Positions 1-7,793 are shown, numbered from the stretch's first letter. The stretch is DNA of 45,905 nucleotides from Oscillospiraceae bacterium (GCA_017430455.1 JAFRMX010000014.1:1-45905); one strand, 5' to 3'. A program made the numbers and translations. The notes: generated by a model from the letters alone, not told the origin.

Positions 1-578
1 CCGTACTCGATCCCGTTGTGGACCATCTTTACAAAGTGGCCTGCGCCGTTCTCGCCCACCCAGTCGCAACAGGGGGAGCCGTCTTCGACTTTGGCGCAGA
101 TCGCCTGGAATATCGGCTTTACATGCTCCCAAGCCGCGGGAGATCCGCCCGGCATCATGCTGGGGCCTTTAAGGGCGCCTTCCTCGCCGCCGGACACTCC
201 GCATCCGACATAGAGAAGGCCCTTGCTCTCGGCCAGTTCGCAGCGGCGCATCGTGTCGGGGAAGTGGCTGTTGCCGCCGTCTATCATGATGTCGCCCTCT
301 TCAAGGACGGGGATGAGCTGTTCTATAAGAGCGTCAACCGGAGCGCCGGCTTTGACCATCATGAAGACTTTTCTGGGCTTTTCGAGGTTTGCAGCGAGCT
401 CTTCGATGCTGTGGCAGCCGATGAAGTTTTTCCCAGCCGCTCTTCCGGCTATGAAATCATCGACCTTCTCGGTGTGCCTGTTATAAACGGCGACCGTGAA
501 GCCCCTGGACTCCATGTTCATCGCCAGATTCTCGCCCATTACTGCGAGGCCAATCACTGCTATATCGGCTTTTTTCAT
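1..578 (-). CDS. gnd: 6-phosphogluconate dehydrogenase, decarboxylating (N-terminal part, cut by window edge)
   Basis: Cytosolic enzyme that oxidises and decarboxylates 6-phosphogluconate to ribulose 5-phosphate with NAD(P)+. Only the first 192 or so residues of a normally about 470-residue protein are present; the rest lies left of base 1. The N-terminus carries the Rossmann signature GLAVMGENLAMNM, followed by VYNRHTEKVDDF, GGNSHFPDT, GVSGGEEGALKGPSMMPGG and the substrate-binding stretch GAGHFVKMVHNGIEYG, all typical of the family. The start is the ATG at 578-576, preceded by GAGGGT. It overlaps the stop of the KDG kinase gene as ATGA, so translation is probably coupled. Its place downstream of a KDG kinase suggests it disposes of 6-phosphogluconate or makes NADPH and pentose phosphate for the neighbouring transketolase pathway. 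Identity is near certain; cofactor preference cannot be read. Confidence 0.95.
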   Translation of the reverse strand, partial: MKKADIAVIGLAVMGENLAMNMESRGFTVAVYNRHTEKVDDFIAGRAAGKNFIGCHSIEELAANLEKPRKVFMMVKAGAPVDALIEQLIPVLEEGDIMIDGGNSHFPDTMRRCELAESKGLLYVGCGVSGGEEGALKGPSMMPGGSPAAWEHVKPIFQAICAKVEDGSPCCDWVGENGAGHFVKMVHNGIEY

Positions 579-1654
579 CTCTGGACCCTCGCGTTTCCTT
601 TGTAAACGTCCAGGACCTGCTTTTCGTCTGCAGGTTCCGCGTAGTCGTTCAGGCTGGAGGCTGCCAGGACTCCTGTCGCCCAGCCGAACTGCATGCACTG
701 CTCGGGAGCAAAGCCCTTAAGTACGCCGTAAAGAAGGCCGCCGGAGAATCCGTCCCCGCCGCCTATGCGGTCCATGACCTGGATGGGTCTGGGCTCTTCA
801 ACGTGCCAGCCGTCTTCCGCGAGAAGGATCGCACCCCAGAGGTGCTCATTGGCCGAGATGACCTGGCGGAGAGTCGTGGCAAACATCTTTGCATTGGAAT
901 ATTTCTCTTTGACTTCGGTGATCATGACCTTGAAGCTCTCTATCTTGGAATTGAGATCCTTTCCACCTGCCTCGGGGCCTTTGAAGCCGAGGCAAAGCTG
1001 GAAGTCTTCTTCATTGCCGATCAGAATGTCCGCAACGGAGGCGAGCTCTGCAAATGCTTTGCTGAGCTCCTCTTCACGACCTTTCCAGAAGGTCGCGCGG
1101 TAGTTGAGGTCGAAGCTGACCAGTGTCCCGTATTTCTTCGCGGCTCTTGCCACGTCGAGGCAGCACTTTGTCGTGTCTTCGCTCATCGCCGCGATAAGTC
1201 CGGAGATGTGCAGGATACCGACGCCTTCCTCGCCGAAGATGCGGTCAAGGTCGAAATCGGATGCATTTAAAGTCCTCCCGACTTCGCCTGCTCTGTCGTT
1301 CCATACGCGCGGCGCTCTGAGACCGAAGCCCGAGTCCGCTATGTTGAACTGGTGCCTGTAGCCCCAGGGGCCTCCCTGAGGGACATCAATGCCTTCATAC
1401 GAGATCCCGCGGCCTTTGAGTTCGGATTTTATAAACTTTGCAACCGGGCTGCCTTCGACGAATTTCGTGAGCGCGAGGCAGGGCAGTCCGAGAGAAGATG
1501 ACACATTCAGAACGTTTGTTTCCGCGGAAGTCGCCTGCATGTAGAACATGTTGCTGTTGTGGACGGCCATGCGGTTCTCCGGCGTGATGCGGACACCCAT
1601 CGAGGTTACACAGGCGGCTGCATATTTGCAGTTGCTCTTTACTTCAAGACTCAT
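575..1654 (-). CDS. kdgK: 2-dehydro-3-deoxygluconate kinase (PfkB family)
   Basis: Phosphorylates 2-keto-3-deoxygluconate (KDG) to KDPG, the last step before aldol cleavage in hexuronate degradation. The 359-residue protein has the ribokinase/PfkB layout: a substrate-binding N-terminal half, the FDLNYRATFW stretch near 181-190 typical of KDG kinases, GNEEDF at 213-218, and the ATP/anion-hole signature GGGDGFSGG at 298-306 with Asp301 as likely catalytic base. A strong AAAGGAG lies 8 bases before the ATG. It is third in a leftward four-gene operon, and its stop overlaps the gnd start. The UxaC and UxaE genes on the opposite strand of the same locus make KDG the expected substrate. Related PfkB kinases acting on other sugar acids cannot be excluded from sequence alone. 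Confidence 0.85.
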   Translation of the reverse strand: MSLEVKSNCKYAAACVTSMGVRITPENRMAVHNSNMFYMQATSAETNVLNVSSSLGLPCLALTKFVEGSPVAKFIKSELKGRGISYEGIDVPQGGPWGYRHQFNIADSGFGLRAPRVWNDRAGEVGRTLNASDFDLDRIFGEEGVGILHISGLIAAMSEDTTKCCLDVARAAKKYGTLVSFDLNYRATFWKGREEELSKAFAELASVADILIGNEEDFQLCLGFKGPEAGGKDLNSKIESFKVMITEVKEKYSNAKMFATTLRQVISANEHLWGAILLAEDGWHVEEPRPIQVMDRIGGGDGFSGGLLYGVLKGFAPEQCMQFGWATGVLAASSLNDYAEPADEKQVLDVYKGNARVQR

Positions 1655-1677
1655 TACACGATCTCCTTTTATATATA

Positions 1678-2349
1678 TTATATTCTTTTGCTTATGATAT
1701 GAAGCGTATCGCCGAAAGACTCGCTCTCTACGGCTGACGGATCATATTTGAAGACCTGGAATACCATCTGCAGTATCGGGCCTCCAAGAAATACCGAAAC
1801 TACCGTTCCTACACCGACCTCTCCTCCGAGAAGCCATCCGCTTAAGCCCGCAATAAACTCGAGCCCGAGTCTGCAGTAACCCGAAGGGACATGGAGCTTT
1901 CTGGAGAGATGCACCATTAATGTATCCCTGGGGCCTGCTCCCATCTGCGCAGACATGTACAGATATATGCCCAGACCGTTAAAAAACAGGGAGACGATGC
2001 AGAAGAGTATCTGCAGCGGCACGTTTTCGATGCGCGGAAGAATCATCAGATGCCTGTTTATCTCAAGAAACATATCTGTAAACAGGCCCAACAGGAACAC
2101 GTTCAGCAGGCTTCCAAACCCGAGTTTCTCACGCGAGACCACATCTATGGTGATTATCATCACACTGATGATGATGCTCGCTGTTCCGATGCTTATTCCC
2201 AGGACCGAGGACACACCGTCGCTGAGCACGTTCCAGGGAGCAAGGCAAAAGCACTGCTTCGAGATGAAAACGCCGAATGAGATGAGCAGGAATCCCGCAA
2301 TAATTCTGATGAATTTGATAAAGTAATTGTGAAAAAGCAAGCGGCTCAC
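1678..2349 (-). CDS. YczE/YitT-like integral membrane protein
   Basis: A 223-residue hydrophobic protein with about five predicted membrane segments and short loops. The stretch YMSAQMGAGPRDTLMVHLSR, near residue 130-150, is characteristic of the YczE/YyaS/YitT group of small membrane proteins, whose transport role is not established. It lies between the class II aldolase (20 bases upstream) and KDG kinase (23 bases downstream), so it is co-transcribed with sugar-acid enzymes and might move a related substrate or product; that is inference. The start is uncertain: the longest frame begins with GTG at 2349, but a GGAAGTGAG-like ribosome site overlaps it, and the in-frame TTG at 2340 has better spacing. 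Confidence 0.75.
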   Translation of the reverse strand: MSRLLFHNYFIKFIRIIAGFLLISFGVFISKQCFCLAPWNVLSDGVSSVLGISIGTASIIISVMIITIDVVSREKLGFGSLLNVFLLGLFTDMFLEINRHLMILPRIENVPLQILFCIVSLFFNGLGIYLYMSAQMGAGPRDTLMVHLSRKLHVPSGYCRLGLEFIAGLSGWLLGGEVGVGTVVSVFLGGPILQMVFQVFKYDPSAVESESFGDTLHIISKRI

Positions 2350-2369
2350 TTCCGATTACCAAAACAATA

Positions 2370-3302
2370 TCAGTATCTGCCCGCAGAGAGCAGAATCTTT
2401 TCCATCTTATCAATAATCCGCTCTTTCACTCTCTCCCTGCCTGCTCCTATATATTTTCTCGTATCTATGACTCCGGGCTCTTTGCAGAGAACTTCTCTGA
2501 CCGCGCCTGTCATCGCAAGACGAAGATCTGTGTCCACATTTACCTTGCAGACGGCTTTCTTTGCCGCCTCTCTGAGCATTTCAGGCGGGATCCCGATTGC
2601 GGAATCAATCTTTCCGCCGTATGTGTTGATTATTTCAACATCCCGCTGATCGACCGAAGAGGCTCCGTGAAGAACGATGGGCAACCCCGGAAGAAGACTC
2701 TCTATGCGGTCGAGAAGGTCCAGTCTCAGCTTCGGATCCTGACCGGGTTTGAATTTATAAGCGCCGTGGCTCGTTCCTATCGCAACGGCGAGTGAGTCGA
2801 CGCCCGTTCTGGCAACGAAATCCGCCGCCTGCTCAGGGTCAGTATAGAGGCCAATTTCGGAGCCGATACTGTCTTCAATGCCGGATATGGTTCCGAGCTC
2901 GCCTTCCACGACAACGCCGCGCTCGTGCGAGTAGTCGCAGACCTCTTTTGTTACCGCTATATTTTCATCATAAGGCAGATGCGAGCCGTCTATCATAACA
3001 GAAGTAAAACCGGCAGAGATGAATTTTTTTACGGTCTCAAGGTCCTCTCCGTGGTCAAGATGCAGCGCGACCGGAACTTTTGCCTTTTCGGCCGCATATT
3101 CAGCAATAGCGACAAAATAACCGAGATCTGAATATTTCGCCGTAAACGAGGACGCCTGAAGAATGACCGGGGATCGTGTTTCGGCAGCGGCTCCCACAAT
3201 AGCCTGTATCAATTCCATATGGTTGAAATTAAAAGCACCGACGGCAAAATGCTCTCTGTATGCTCTTTCGAACATCTCCTTTGTCGTTACAAGACTGTTC
3301 AT
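2370..3302 (-). CDS. Class II (metal-dependent) ketose-bisphosphate aldolase
   Basis: Zinc-dependent aldolase of the FbaA/GatY/KbaY/IolJ superfamily, cleaving a ketose bisphosphate to glycerone phosphate and an aldehyde. The 310-residue TIM barrel shows the catalytic Asp83 and metal ligand His84 in HLDHG, the loop GELGTISGIEDS, metal ligands His179 in GTSHGAY and His212 in LHGASS, and the phosphate-binding NVDTDL at 255-260. The start ATG has an upstream GAGGAG. It is the first gene of the leftward operon and lies directly behind a LacI-type operator and promoter. Its exact substrate is open: fructose 1,6-bisphosphate, tagatose 1,6-bisphosphate, or a product of the PfkB kinase encoded at 12819-13988. 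It is not the class I KDPG aldolase expected after KDG kinase. Confidence 0.88.
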   Translation of the reverse strand: MNSLVTTKEMFERAYREHFAVGAFNFNHMELIQAIVGAAAETRSPVILQASSFTAKYSDLGYFVAIAEYAAEKAKVPVALHLDHGEDLETVKKFISAGFTSVMIDGSHLPYDENIAVTKEVCDYSHERGVVVEGELGTISGIEDSIGSEIGLYTDPEQAADFVARTGVDSLAVAIGTSHGAYKFKPGQDPKLRLDLLDRIESLLPGLPIVLHGASSVDQRDVEIINTYGGKIDSAIGIPPEMLREAAKKAVCKVNVDTDLRLAMTGAVREVLCKEPGVIDTRKYIGAGRERVKERIIDKMEKILLSAGRY

Positions 3303-3345
3303 TTGCTACTCCTCTGTTTTATATATCTGCAAATCTTGCGAAGTA

Positions 3346-3371
3346 CCGTTAACGATAACGGCACTATCGTT
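3346..3371. promoter_or_regulatory. LacI-family operator region, two overlapping dyads
   Basis: Bases 3346-3361 form the CG-centred near-palindrome CCGTTAACGATAACGG (one mismatch between half-sites), the usual form of LacI/GalR-family operators. It overlaps a second inverted repeat, AACGATA at 3351-3357 with TATCGTT at 3365-3371. Both sit at the start site of the leftward promoter. The likely ligand-responsive repressor is the LacI-type protein encoded at 3520-4587. Confidence 0.65.
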
Positions 3372-3378
3372 TAAAGCA

Positions 3379-3407
3379 AACATAGCACACATATTCTTCC
3401 GTGTCAA
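3379..3407 (-). promoter_or_regulatory. Sigma-A-type promoter of the aldolase-yczE-kdgK-gnd operon
   Basis: Read on the minus strand, a perfect -35 TTGACA (3407-3402) is followed by a 17-base spacer and -10 TATGTT (3384-3379, four of six matches). The expected transcription start, near 3372, falls on the LacI-like dyads, so a bound repressor would block initiation. Confidence 0.7.
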
Positions 3408-3444
3408 CCATATAAAATAATATAGTTTTTTATAAATTATGGTA

Positions 3445-3472
3445 TGGACAAATCGTGAAATTTAACTATAAT
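3445..3472 (+). promoter_or_regulatory. Promoter of the rightward catabolic operon (lacI-type gene onward)
   Basis: A -35 TGGACA at 3445-3450 (five of six matches), a 16-base spacer and a perfect -10 TATAAT at 3467-3472. The expected start near 3479 lies at the left edge of a LacI-like dyad, which implies autorepression of the regulator together with the operon it heads. Confidence 0.7.
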
Positions 3473-3481
3473 ATGAATGTG

Positions 3482-3498
3482 GGTTTTAACGGTAAACC
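3482..3498. promoter_or_regulatory. Second LacI-like operator at the start of the rightward operon
   Basis: GGTTTTAACGGTAAACC is an inverted repeat with five-base outer arms (GGTTT/AAACC) around a central AACG. It resembles the TTAACGATAA core of the operator at 3346-3361. It lies just after the predicted start of the lacI-type transcript and before its ribosome site, a standard roadblock or autoregulation position. Because its symmetry is less regular, it is less certain than the leftward operator. Confidence 0.5.
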
Positions 3499-3519
3499 GC
3501 TTTTTGACGGAGATACGAT

Positions 3520-4587
3520 ATGGCCAAGAGAGTTACAATGGAGATGATTGCCAGGGCATGCGACACGTCCATAGGAACTGTGGACCGCGCCCTGAACAAC
3601 CGCAAGGGCATCAACGCCGAAACCCGTCAGCGCATAATGGGCAAGGCAGAGGAACTCGGCTACAGGCCGAATATCATGGCCTCTGCGCTCAGCCGGAACA
3701 CCGATGCGCGTATCGCCTTCATTTACCCGACAAACGCCCACGCGTTTTTCTCTTGCATCACGAAAGGTATACAGAAGGCCGAAGCGGAACTCTCGCGCTA
3801 CGGCATAGAGATAGACTATATCAATACAGACCCCCATGATCCTGCTTCACAGCTGAAGTTGTTGGAAGAACTTGATTTCGACGGTTATGACGCGTTTGCC
3901 ATCAACCCCCTGAGCAGCAAATGCTCCGCTTTTGTCGACGCGATCGCCGATTCGGGCAAGCCTGTTGCCCTGTTCAACAACGATCTGCCTGCCAGCAGGA
4001 GACTTTTTTATTTGGGCACCGACAACTCGCAGTGCGGAAGGATTGCCGGCGAGATCATGGGGCTCATCATGCAGGGTGAAGGAGCCGTCACAGTCCTCGG
4101 AAACTTTGTGCACATCATGCCGTTTTACGAGCGCTATGAGGGCTTTTGTGAAGTGATCCATGACTACTACCCCAACATTGACATCTTCCCCTCCTCCGAC
4201 TGCCGCTATGAGCAGGATCTGGTGGAAAAGAACATAGACAAGCTTTTGGCATCGGACGCCAAAAAGTTCGGCATCTTCAGCACGGGCTATTCATGCACCG
4301 AGATGGCCTGCCGCTCTGTAGAGGCCAGAGGCAGAAAAGACATCACTCTCGTCGGCTGCGATGTGAGCGACGAGATCGCCGAAGCCGTGAAGAAGGGCTG
4401 GTGCAAGGCGCTTTTATATCAGGATCCGTTCCAGCAGGGCTATCAGACGGCGCAGCTGCTTGCAAGAAATCTGCTGGAAGGCTGGGTCCCTGAGCACAGC
4501 ACGCTCTCCATAGAGACAAGAACGGTCCTGAGACAAAACACTGTAAATTACTCCGGAGGGATACTCCGCAGAGAACTATTTATATAA
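3520..4587 (+). CDS. LacI-family transcriptional regulator
   Basis: A 355-residue DNA-binding repressor. Residues 5-51 form the LacI helix-turn-helix and hinge (VTMEMIARACDTSIGTVDRA, then a segment ending in AEELGYRPN). The remainder is a periplasmic-binding-protein-like effector domain (FIYPTNAHAFF, YDAFAINPLSS, LYQDPFQQGYQTAQLL) of the type that binds monosaccharides. GGAG lies 7 bases before the ATG. It heads the rightward operon, lies divergent from the aldolase-kdgK operon, and has CG-centred dyads in both promoters, so it is the probable local repressor. The effector is unknown; a hexuronate or a downstream intermediate is the natural guess. The INPLSS-type fold is closer to ribose/xylose-binding sensors than to maltose sensors. 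Confidence 0.9.
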   Translation: MAKRVTMEMIARACDTSIGTVDRALNNRKGINAETRQRIMGKAEELGYRPNIMASALSRNTDARIAFIYPTNAHAFFSCITKGIQKAEAELSRYGIEIDYINTDPHDPASQLKLLEELDFDGYDAFAINPLSSKCSAFVDAIADSGKPVALFNNDLPASRRLFYLGTDNSQCGRIAGEIMGLIMQGEGAVTVLGNFVHIMPFYERYEGFCEVIHDYYPNIDIFPSSDCRYEQDLVEKNIDKLLASDAKKFGIFSTGYSCTEMACRSVEARGRKDITLVGCDVSDEIAEAVKKGWCKALLYQDPFQQGYQTAQLLARNLLEGWVPEHSTLSIETRTVLRQNTVNYSGGILRRELFI

Positions 4588-4608
4588 CAGAAAGGGGGGT
4601 GTTTCCCA

Positions 4609-5490
4609 ATGGAAACAGGTATCAGAACGAAGAAGAAGTATCCGTACCTCTTGATCGCGCCGGCGTTAATCATAATAATTTTTATTGTGTTTGTCCCGCT
4701 GGTCAATGCACTGATTATGTCTTTCAAGTTCTACGATCTCCGTTATCCAAAGAAAGAAGCATTCATCGGTCTCAAGAACTACATAGACCTGTTCACTAAA
4801 GACTCTGAGTTCTGGCCGAGCCTCGGGAGAACAGCAATCTGGGTCATTTTCGGCGTCACATTCCAGTTCCTTGGCGGCTTTGCCCTGGCTCTTCTCTTAA
4901 ACCGCAATTTCAAGGGAAAGGGCATTGCGAGGTCTCTGTCCATGATCCCGTGGGTCGTATCCGGCGTGCTTATAGGCCTTATATGGAGATGGCTGTATGA
5001 CGGCAACTATGGAGTCGTAAACGATCTTTTGATGAGATTGGGGATAATTGACAAGGCCATACCGTTTTTATCGCAGAAAAAATGGGCTTTCCCTGCAGTC
5101 ATAGTCTCAGTTGTCTGGCAGGGCATACCGTTTTTCTGCCTGATGCTGCTGGCGGCAATGCAGGGCGTATCATCCGACATGTACGAGGCCGCTGACATTG
5201 ACGGCGCAAACGCTTGGCAGAAACTCTTCAGAATAACCATCCCTTCGATCAAAAACACGATATATGTCACACTGCTGCTCAGAATAATCTGGGTCGCGAA
5301 CTCCGTGGATATCATCCAGAATATGACTGCTGGCGGTCCCGCTTATGCCACGCAGACGATAGCCGTATACACATACCAGAAGACGCAGGTGCTGAATCTC
5401 GGATATGCTTCCGCCATAGCCTTTGTCATGATGGCGATCATGCTTATAGCTGCGGTTCCCTATCTGAAGTCCACGTTCAAGAACGACTGA
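4609..5490 (+). CDS. ABC sugar transporter permease, MalF type (CUT1)
   Basis: A 293-residue inner-membrane permease with about six membrane helices. The first helix starts near residue 13, after a basic N-terminus. The ATPase-docking EAA loop reads YEAADIDGANAWQKLFRITI around residues 192-211, the usual CUT1 position. An AAAGGGGGG ribosome site precedes the ATG. It lies 21 bases after the lacI-type gene and pairs with the next gene as a MalF/MalG-like heterodimer. The family imports mono- or oligosaccharides and sugar acids using an extracellular lipoprotein and a cytoplasmic ATPase. No ATPase gene is present here, so a shared MsmK/UgpC-type ATPase encoded elsewhere is expected. Confidence 0.92.
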   Translation: METGIRTKKKYPYLLIAPALIIIIFIVFVPLVNALIMSFKFYDLRYPKKEAFIGLKNYIDLFTKDSEFWPSLGRTAIWVIFGVTFQFLGGFALALLLNRNFKGKGIARSLSMIPWVVSGVLIGLIWRWLYDGNYGVVNDLLMRLGIIDKAIPFLSQKKWAFPAVIVSVVWQGIPFFCLMLLAAMQGVSSDMYEAADIDGANAWQKLFRITIPSIKNTIYVTLLLRIIWVANSVDIIQNMTAGGPAYATQTIAVYTYQKTQVLNLGYASAIAFVMMAIMLIAAVPYLKSTFKND

Positions 5491-5504
5491 GGAGGGCTGG
5501 TGTG

Positions 5505-6365
5505 ATGGATAATATTCAGAGACTCCGCCGCAGAAGGGCAAAAAAAGTACTGCTGACATTCCTGACTTTAGTGCTTCCCCTCTGCCTGTTCCTTCTGTTT
5601 CTGCTGTTCCCGTTCTATTGGATGCTGGTGACTTCCATAAAGACGAACGCCGAGATCTATTCCGTACCGCTTATCTACTGGCCAAAAGAACTGACTTGGG
5701 CGACCTATGTGAATCTTTTCGGCTACTTCAACTTCCTGAAATACATGAAGAACAGCCTTATCGTAGCTCTCGGCACAACTGTGCTCTCGCTTGTCGTCTC
5801 TACGCTCGCCGCTTACTCCTTTGCCCGCTTTTCGTTCAAAGGCAGAAAAGCGCTTATGGCGATGTTCCTCACAAACAATATGTTTCCGACAGTCCTGTTG
5901 ATGATCCCTCTCTATTCCATAATGAGAAAGCTTCATCTGCTGTATACGCCATATGGCTTGATCCTGGCCTACACGACCTTCACTATTCCGTTTTCGGTCT
6001 GGCTTATCCAAGGCTTCATCCGCGATATGCCCTTTTCTCTTGAGGAGGCTGCGCTTATCGACGGTTGCAACAGAGCCGGAGCCTTTATAAGGATCTTTAT
6101 TCCTGTCCTCACGCCCGCGCTGCTCTCCGCCGGTGTCTACATGTTCATGCAGGCTTGGAACGAATATACAATGGCCTCGCTGTTCACAAACCCGGGGTCG
6201 AGAACGATCCCTGTCGCACTCAGCAGCCTTATCGGTCAGCTTGGCGTACAGTGGGATATGTTATGCGCCGGAGGTACCATCGCTGTACTTCCCGTCTGCA
6301 TAATGTTCTTCTTTGCGCAGAAGCACCTGGTCGCAGGACTTACGGCCGGCGCGGTCAAAGGATAA
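5505..6365 (+). CDS. ABC sugar transporter permease, MalG type (CUT1)
   Basis: A 286-residue permease partner with about six membrane helices and an EAA loop reading LEEAALIDGCNRAGAFIRIF near residues 179-198. The open frame extends upstream to 5214, but that part overlaps the first permease in another frame. The real start is the ATG at 5505, 8 bases after GAGGAGGG. The frame then opens with MDNIQRLRRRRAKK and the first helix, as expected for the family. A GTG directly before the ATG is in frame but unlikely to be used. Together with the preceding permease and the following lipoprotein it forms a carbohydrate importer. Confidence 0.92.
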   Translation: MDNIQRLRRRRAKKVLLTFLTLVLPLCLFLLFLLFPFYWMLVTSIKTNAEIYSVPLIYWPKELTWATYVNLFGYFNFLKYMKNSLIVALGTTVLSLVVSTLAAYSFARFSFKGRKALMAMFLTNNMFPTVLLMIPLYSIMRKLHLLYTPYGLILAYTTFTIPFSVWLIQGFIRDMPFSLEEAALIDGCNRAGAFIRIFIPVLTPALLSAGVYMFMQAWNEYTMASLFTNPGSRTIPVALSSLIGQLGVQWDMLCAGGTIAVLPVCIMFFFAQKHLVAGLTAGAVKG

Positions 6366-6384
6366 GGCCGCAATCAATTTCGAA

Positions 6385-6403
6385 TTCAAATCAAAGATTT
6401 GAA
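6385..6403 (+). repeat. AT-rich perfect inverted repeat before the binding-protein gene
   Basis: TTCAAATC, a 3-base loop, then GATTTGAA: eight paired bases between the second permease and the binding-protein ribosome site. A weak hairpin here could separate expression of the permeases from the more highly needed binding protein. No T-run typical of a terminator follows. Confidence 0.35.
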
Positions 6404-6437
6404 AAAATATTTTGTTTCACTTGAAAGGAGAAACAAC

Positions 6438-7742
6438 ATGAAAAAAATTCTTGCACTGGCCCTCGCACTTTGCATGATCTTCGCACTTGCAGCATGCGGT
6501 CAGTCAGCAGCCCCGGCGCCTGTCGCCGAGCCCGCAGCGGAGCCTGCAGCCGAACCGGCCGCAGAAGCGGCTGAAGAGCCCGCAGCAGAGCCTGTCGACC
6601 TGCTCTTCTGGTATTGGGCAGACACTCCCGAGCAGAGCGCCCTCATCCAGGATTGCGTAAAGCAGTTCAATGAGAGCAACGGCAAGGGCATCACAGTCAC
6701 CGCTGAAGAGTACCCCTGGGAAAGCGGCGGATTCGTCCAGACTGTTATGACTGCGGTTATGGGCGGCGGCGGCCCGGACATCTCCACAATGAAGCTCTCC
6801 GGCGGCAAGACCTTTGCAGCAAACGAGCTCCTTGCTGATTCCGCAGCACTGGTCGACGCATGGGAAGACAAGGGCCAGATCGGCGACAACATCTGGACTA
6901 TGATGACAGATGCGACCGGCGACGGCAAAGTCTCCATGCTCCCCTGGACCATTGAAGGACTTTACTGCTACTACCGTCCCTCCTACTTCGAGGCAGCCGG
7001 CGTAGAAGTTCCCACGACCTTCGATGAGTGGCTCAACTGCATTGAGAAGTGCACCATGGTAATCGACGGCAAACAGGTCTACGGCTACGGCATGCGCGGA
7101 GCAGGCGGCGGCCACGAGCACCTCGGCAACTTCCTCTACCCTTACGGCGCAACATGGGATGATCTGACGACTCCCGAAGCAGTCGAAGCTTACAAAGCAT
7201 ACCTCAGCATCTACTGGAACGGCTACACCCCCGAGGATGCAAACGTTGCGGCATTTGCTGAGCTCACTGACGGATTTGAGACCGGAACCACAGCTATGAT
7301 CATCCACCACATCGGCTCCTACCAGAGATGGATCGATGCATTCGGCGATGACGTCGACGCATTCGTAGTTCCCGGCAGCGACAAAGGTCAGTGGACCTGC
7401 GCAGGCGACACCGAGATGACCATCTACGAGAAATGCGAAAACAAGGAAGCAGCATTCGAGTTCTATAAATTCATGGTCACCGGCGAAGGCGGCACGACCT
7501 GGTTCAAGGGCACCGGCAAGGGCCTCGGCACTGACAACGTCAGAGCTACCGAGGAGTTCCAGTCCAACAGATTCCAGGCTGTCGCAGCTGAAGCTGTAAA
7601 GGTCGCAGGCGTTCTGCCTCCGACAGACACACTCTCCGAGTTCACAGGCAATGTCTGGGCACCCACGAACCAGAAGGCCCTGGCCAAGGAGATAAGCCCC
7701 GAAGACGCTCTTGCAGAGATGCAGGCAGCACTTCACGGCTGA
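6438..7742 (+). CDS. ABC sugar transporter substrate-binding lipoprotein (CUT1)
   Basis: A 434-residue extracellular binding protein. The N-terminus is a type II signal peptide (MKKILALALALCMIFALAAC) with lipidated Cys20. A linker of repeated E-P-A-A units follows to about residue 52, then a family-1 solute-binding fold (LLFWYWADTPEQ, then GGGGPDISTMK; C-terminal EAAFEFYKFMVTGEGG). The open frame continues upstream to 6399, but the AAAGGAG at 6423-6429 and the signal peptide fix the start at 6438. It delivers its ligand to the two permeases just upstream. The ligand cannot be read; neighbouring uronate enzymes suggest a (oligo)galacturonate or related pectin sugar. Codon use is notably uniform and GC-rich (gca, ggc, ctc), suggesting high expression. 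Confidence 0.93.
   Translation: MKKILALALALCMIFALAACGQSAAPAPVAEPAAEPAAEPAAEAAEEPAAEPVDLLFWYWADTPEQSALIQDCVKQFNESNGKGITVTAEEYPWESGGFVQTVMTAVMGGGGPDISTMKLSGGKTFAANELLADSAALVDAWEDKGQIGDNIWTMMTDATGDGKVSMLPWTIEGLYCYYRPSYFEAAGVEVPTTFDEWLNCIEKCTMVIDGKQVYGYGMRGAGGGHEHLGNFLYPYGATWDDLTTPEAVEAYKAYLSIYWNGYTPEDANVAAFAELTDGFETGTTAMIIHHIGSYQRWIDAFGDDVDAFVVPGSDKGQWTCAGDTEMTIYEKCENKEAAFEFYKFMVTGEGGTTWFKGTGKGLGTDNVRATEEFQSNRFQAVAAEAVKVAGVLPPTDTLSEFTGNVWAPTNQKALAKEISPEDALAEMQAALHG
6525..6593 (+). repeat. E-P-A-A repeat linker of the lipoprotein
   Basis: Residues 30-52 of the binding protein repeat the unit A-E-P-A, encoded by near-repeats of gccgagcccgca, gcggagcctgca and gccgaaccggcc. It acts as a flexible tether between the lipid anchor and the binding fold. 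It could vary in length between strains by slippage. Confidence 0.8.
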
Positions 7743-7766
7743 TAAAAGCAAAACCTTATAATACTA

Positions 7767-7793
7767 TAGCGGAGATGCCCGGCATCTCCGCTA
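7767..7793 (+). promoter_or_regulatory. Intergenic 12-bp hairpin after the binding-protein gene
   Basis: TAGCGGAGATGC, loop CCG, GCATCTCCGCTA: a perfect 12-base stem. No T-run follows, so it is more likely an mRNA 3'-end stabiliser or partial attenuator than a strict terminator. Such hairpins often keep binding-protein mRNA more abundant than the genes downstream. The next gene starts 33 bases later with its own ribosome site. Confidence 0.6.

Noticed and set aside
2370..3302. Reading the aldolase next to KDG kinase as the KDPG aldolase.
   Set aside because: KDPG aldolase is a small class I enzyme with a Schiff-base lysine. This protein has the zinc ligands and length of a class II ketose-bisphosphate aldolase.
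3346..3371. The dyads at 3346-3371 as a CcpA cre site.
   Set aside because: The core TTAACGATAA lacks the WTGNAARCGNWWWCA pattern; a local LacI-type operator fits better, though CcpA-like input elsewhere cannot be excluded.
5214..5504. Extension of the second permease frame upstream of 5505.
   Set aside because: This part overlaps the first permease in another frame. The ribosome site GAGGAGGG and the family N-terminus set the start at 5505.
6504..7751. A 415-codon minus-strand frame opposite the binding-protein gene.
   Set aside because: Antisense artefact of a GC-rich, biased codon sequence; Cys- and Val-rich with no motif, and the opposite strand holds a complete lipoprotein.
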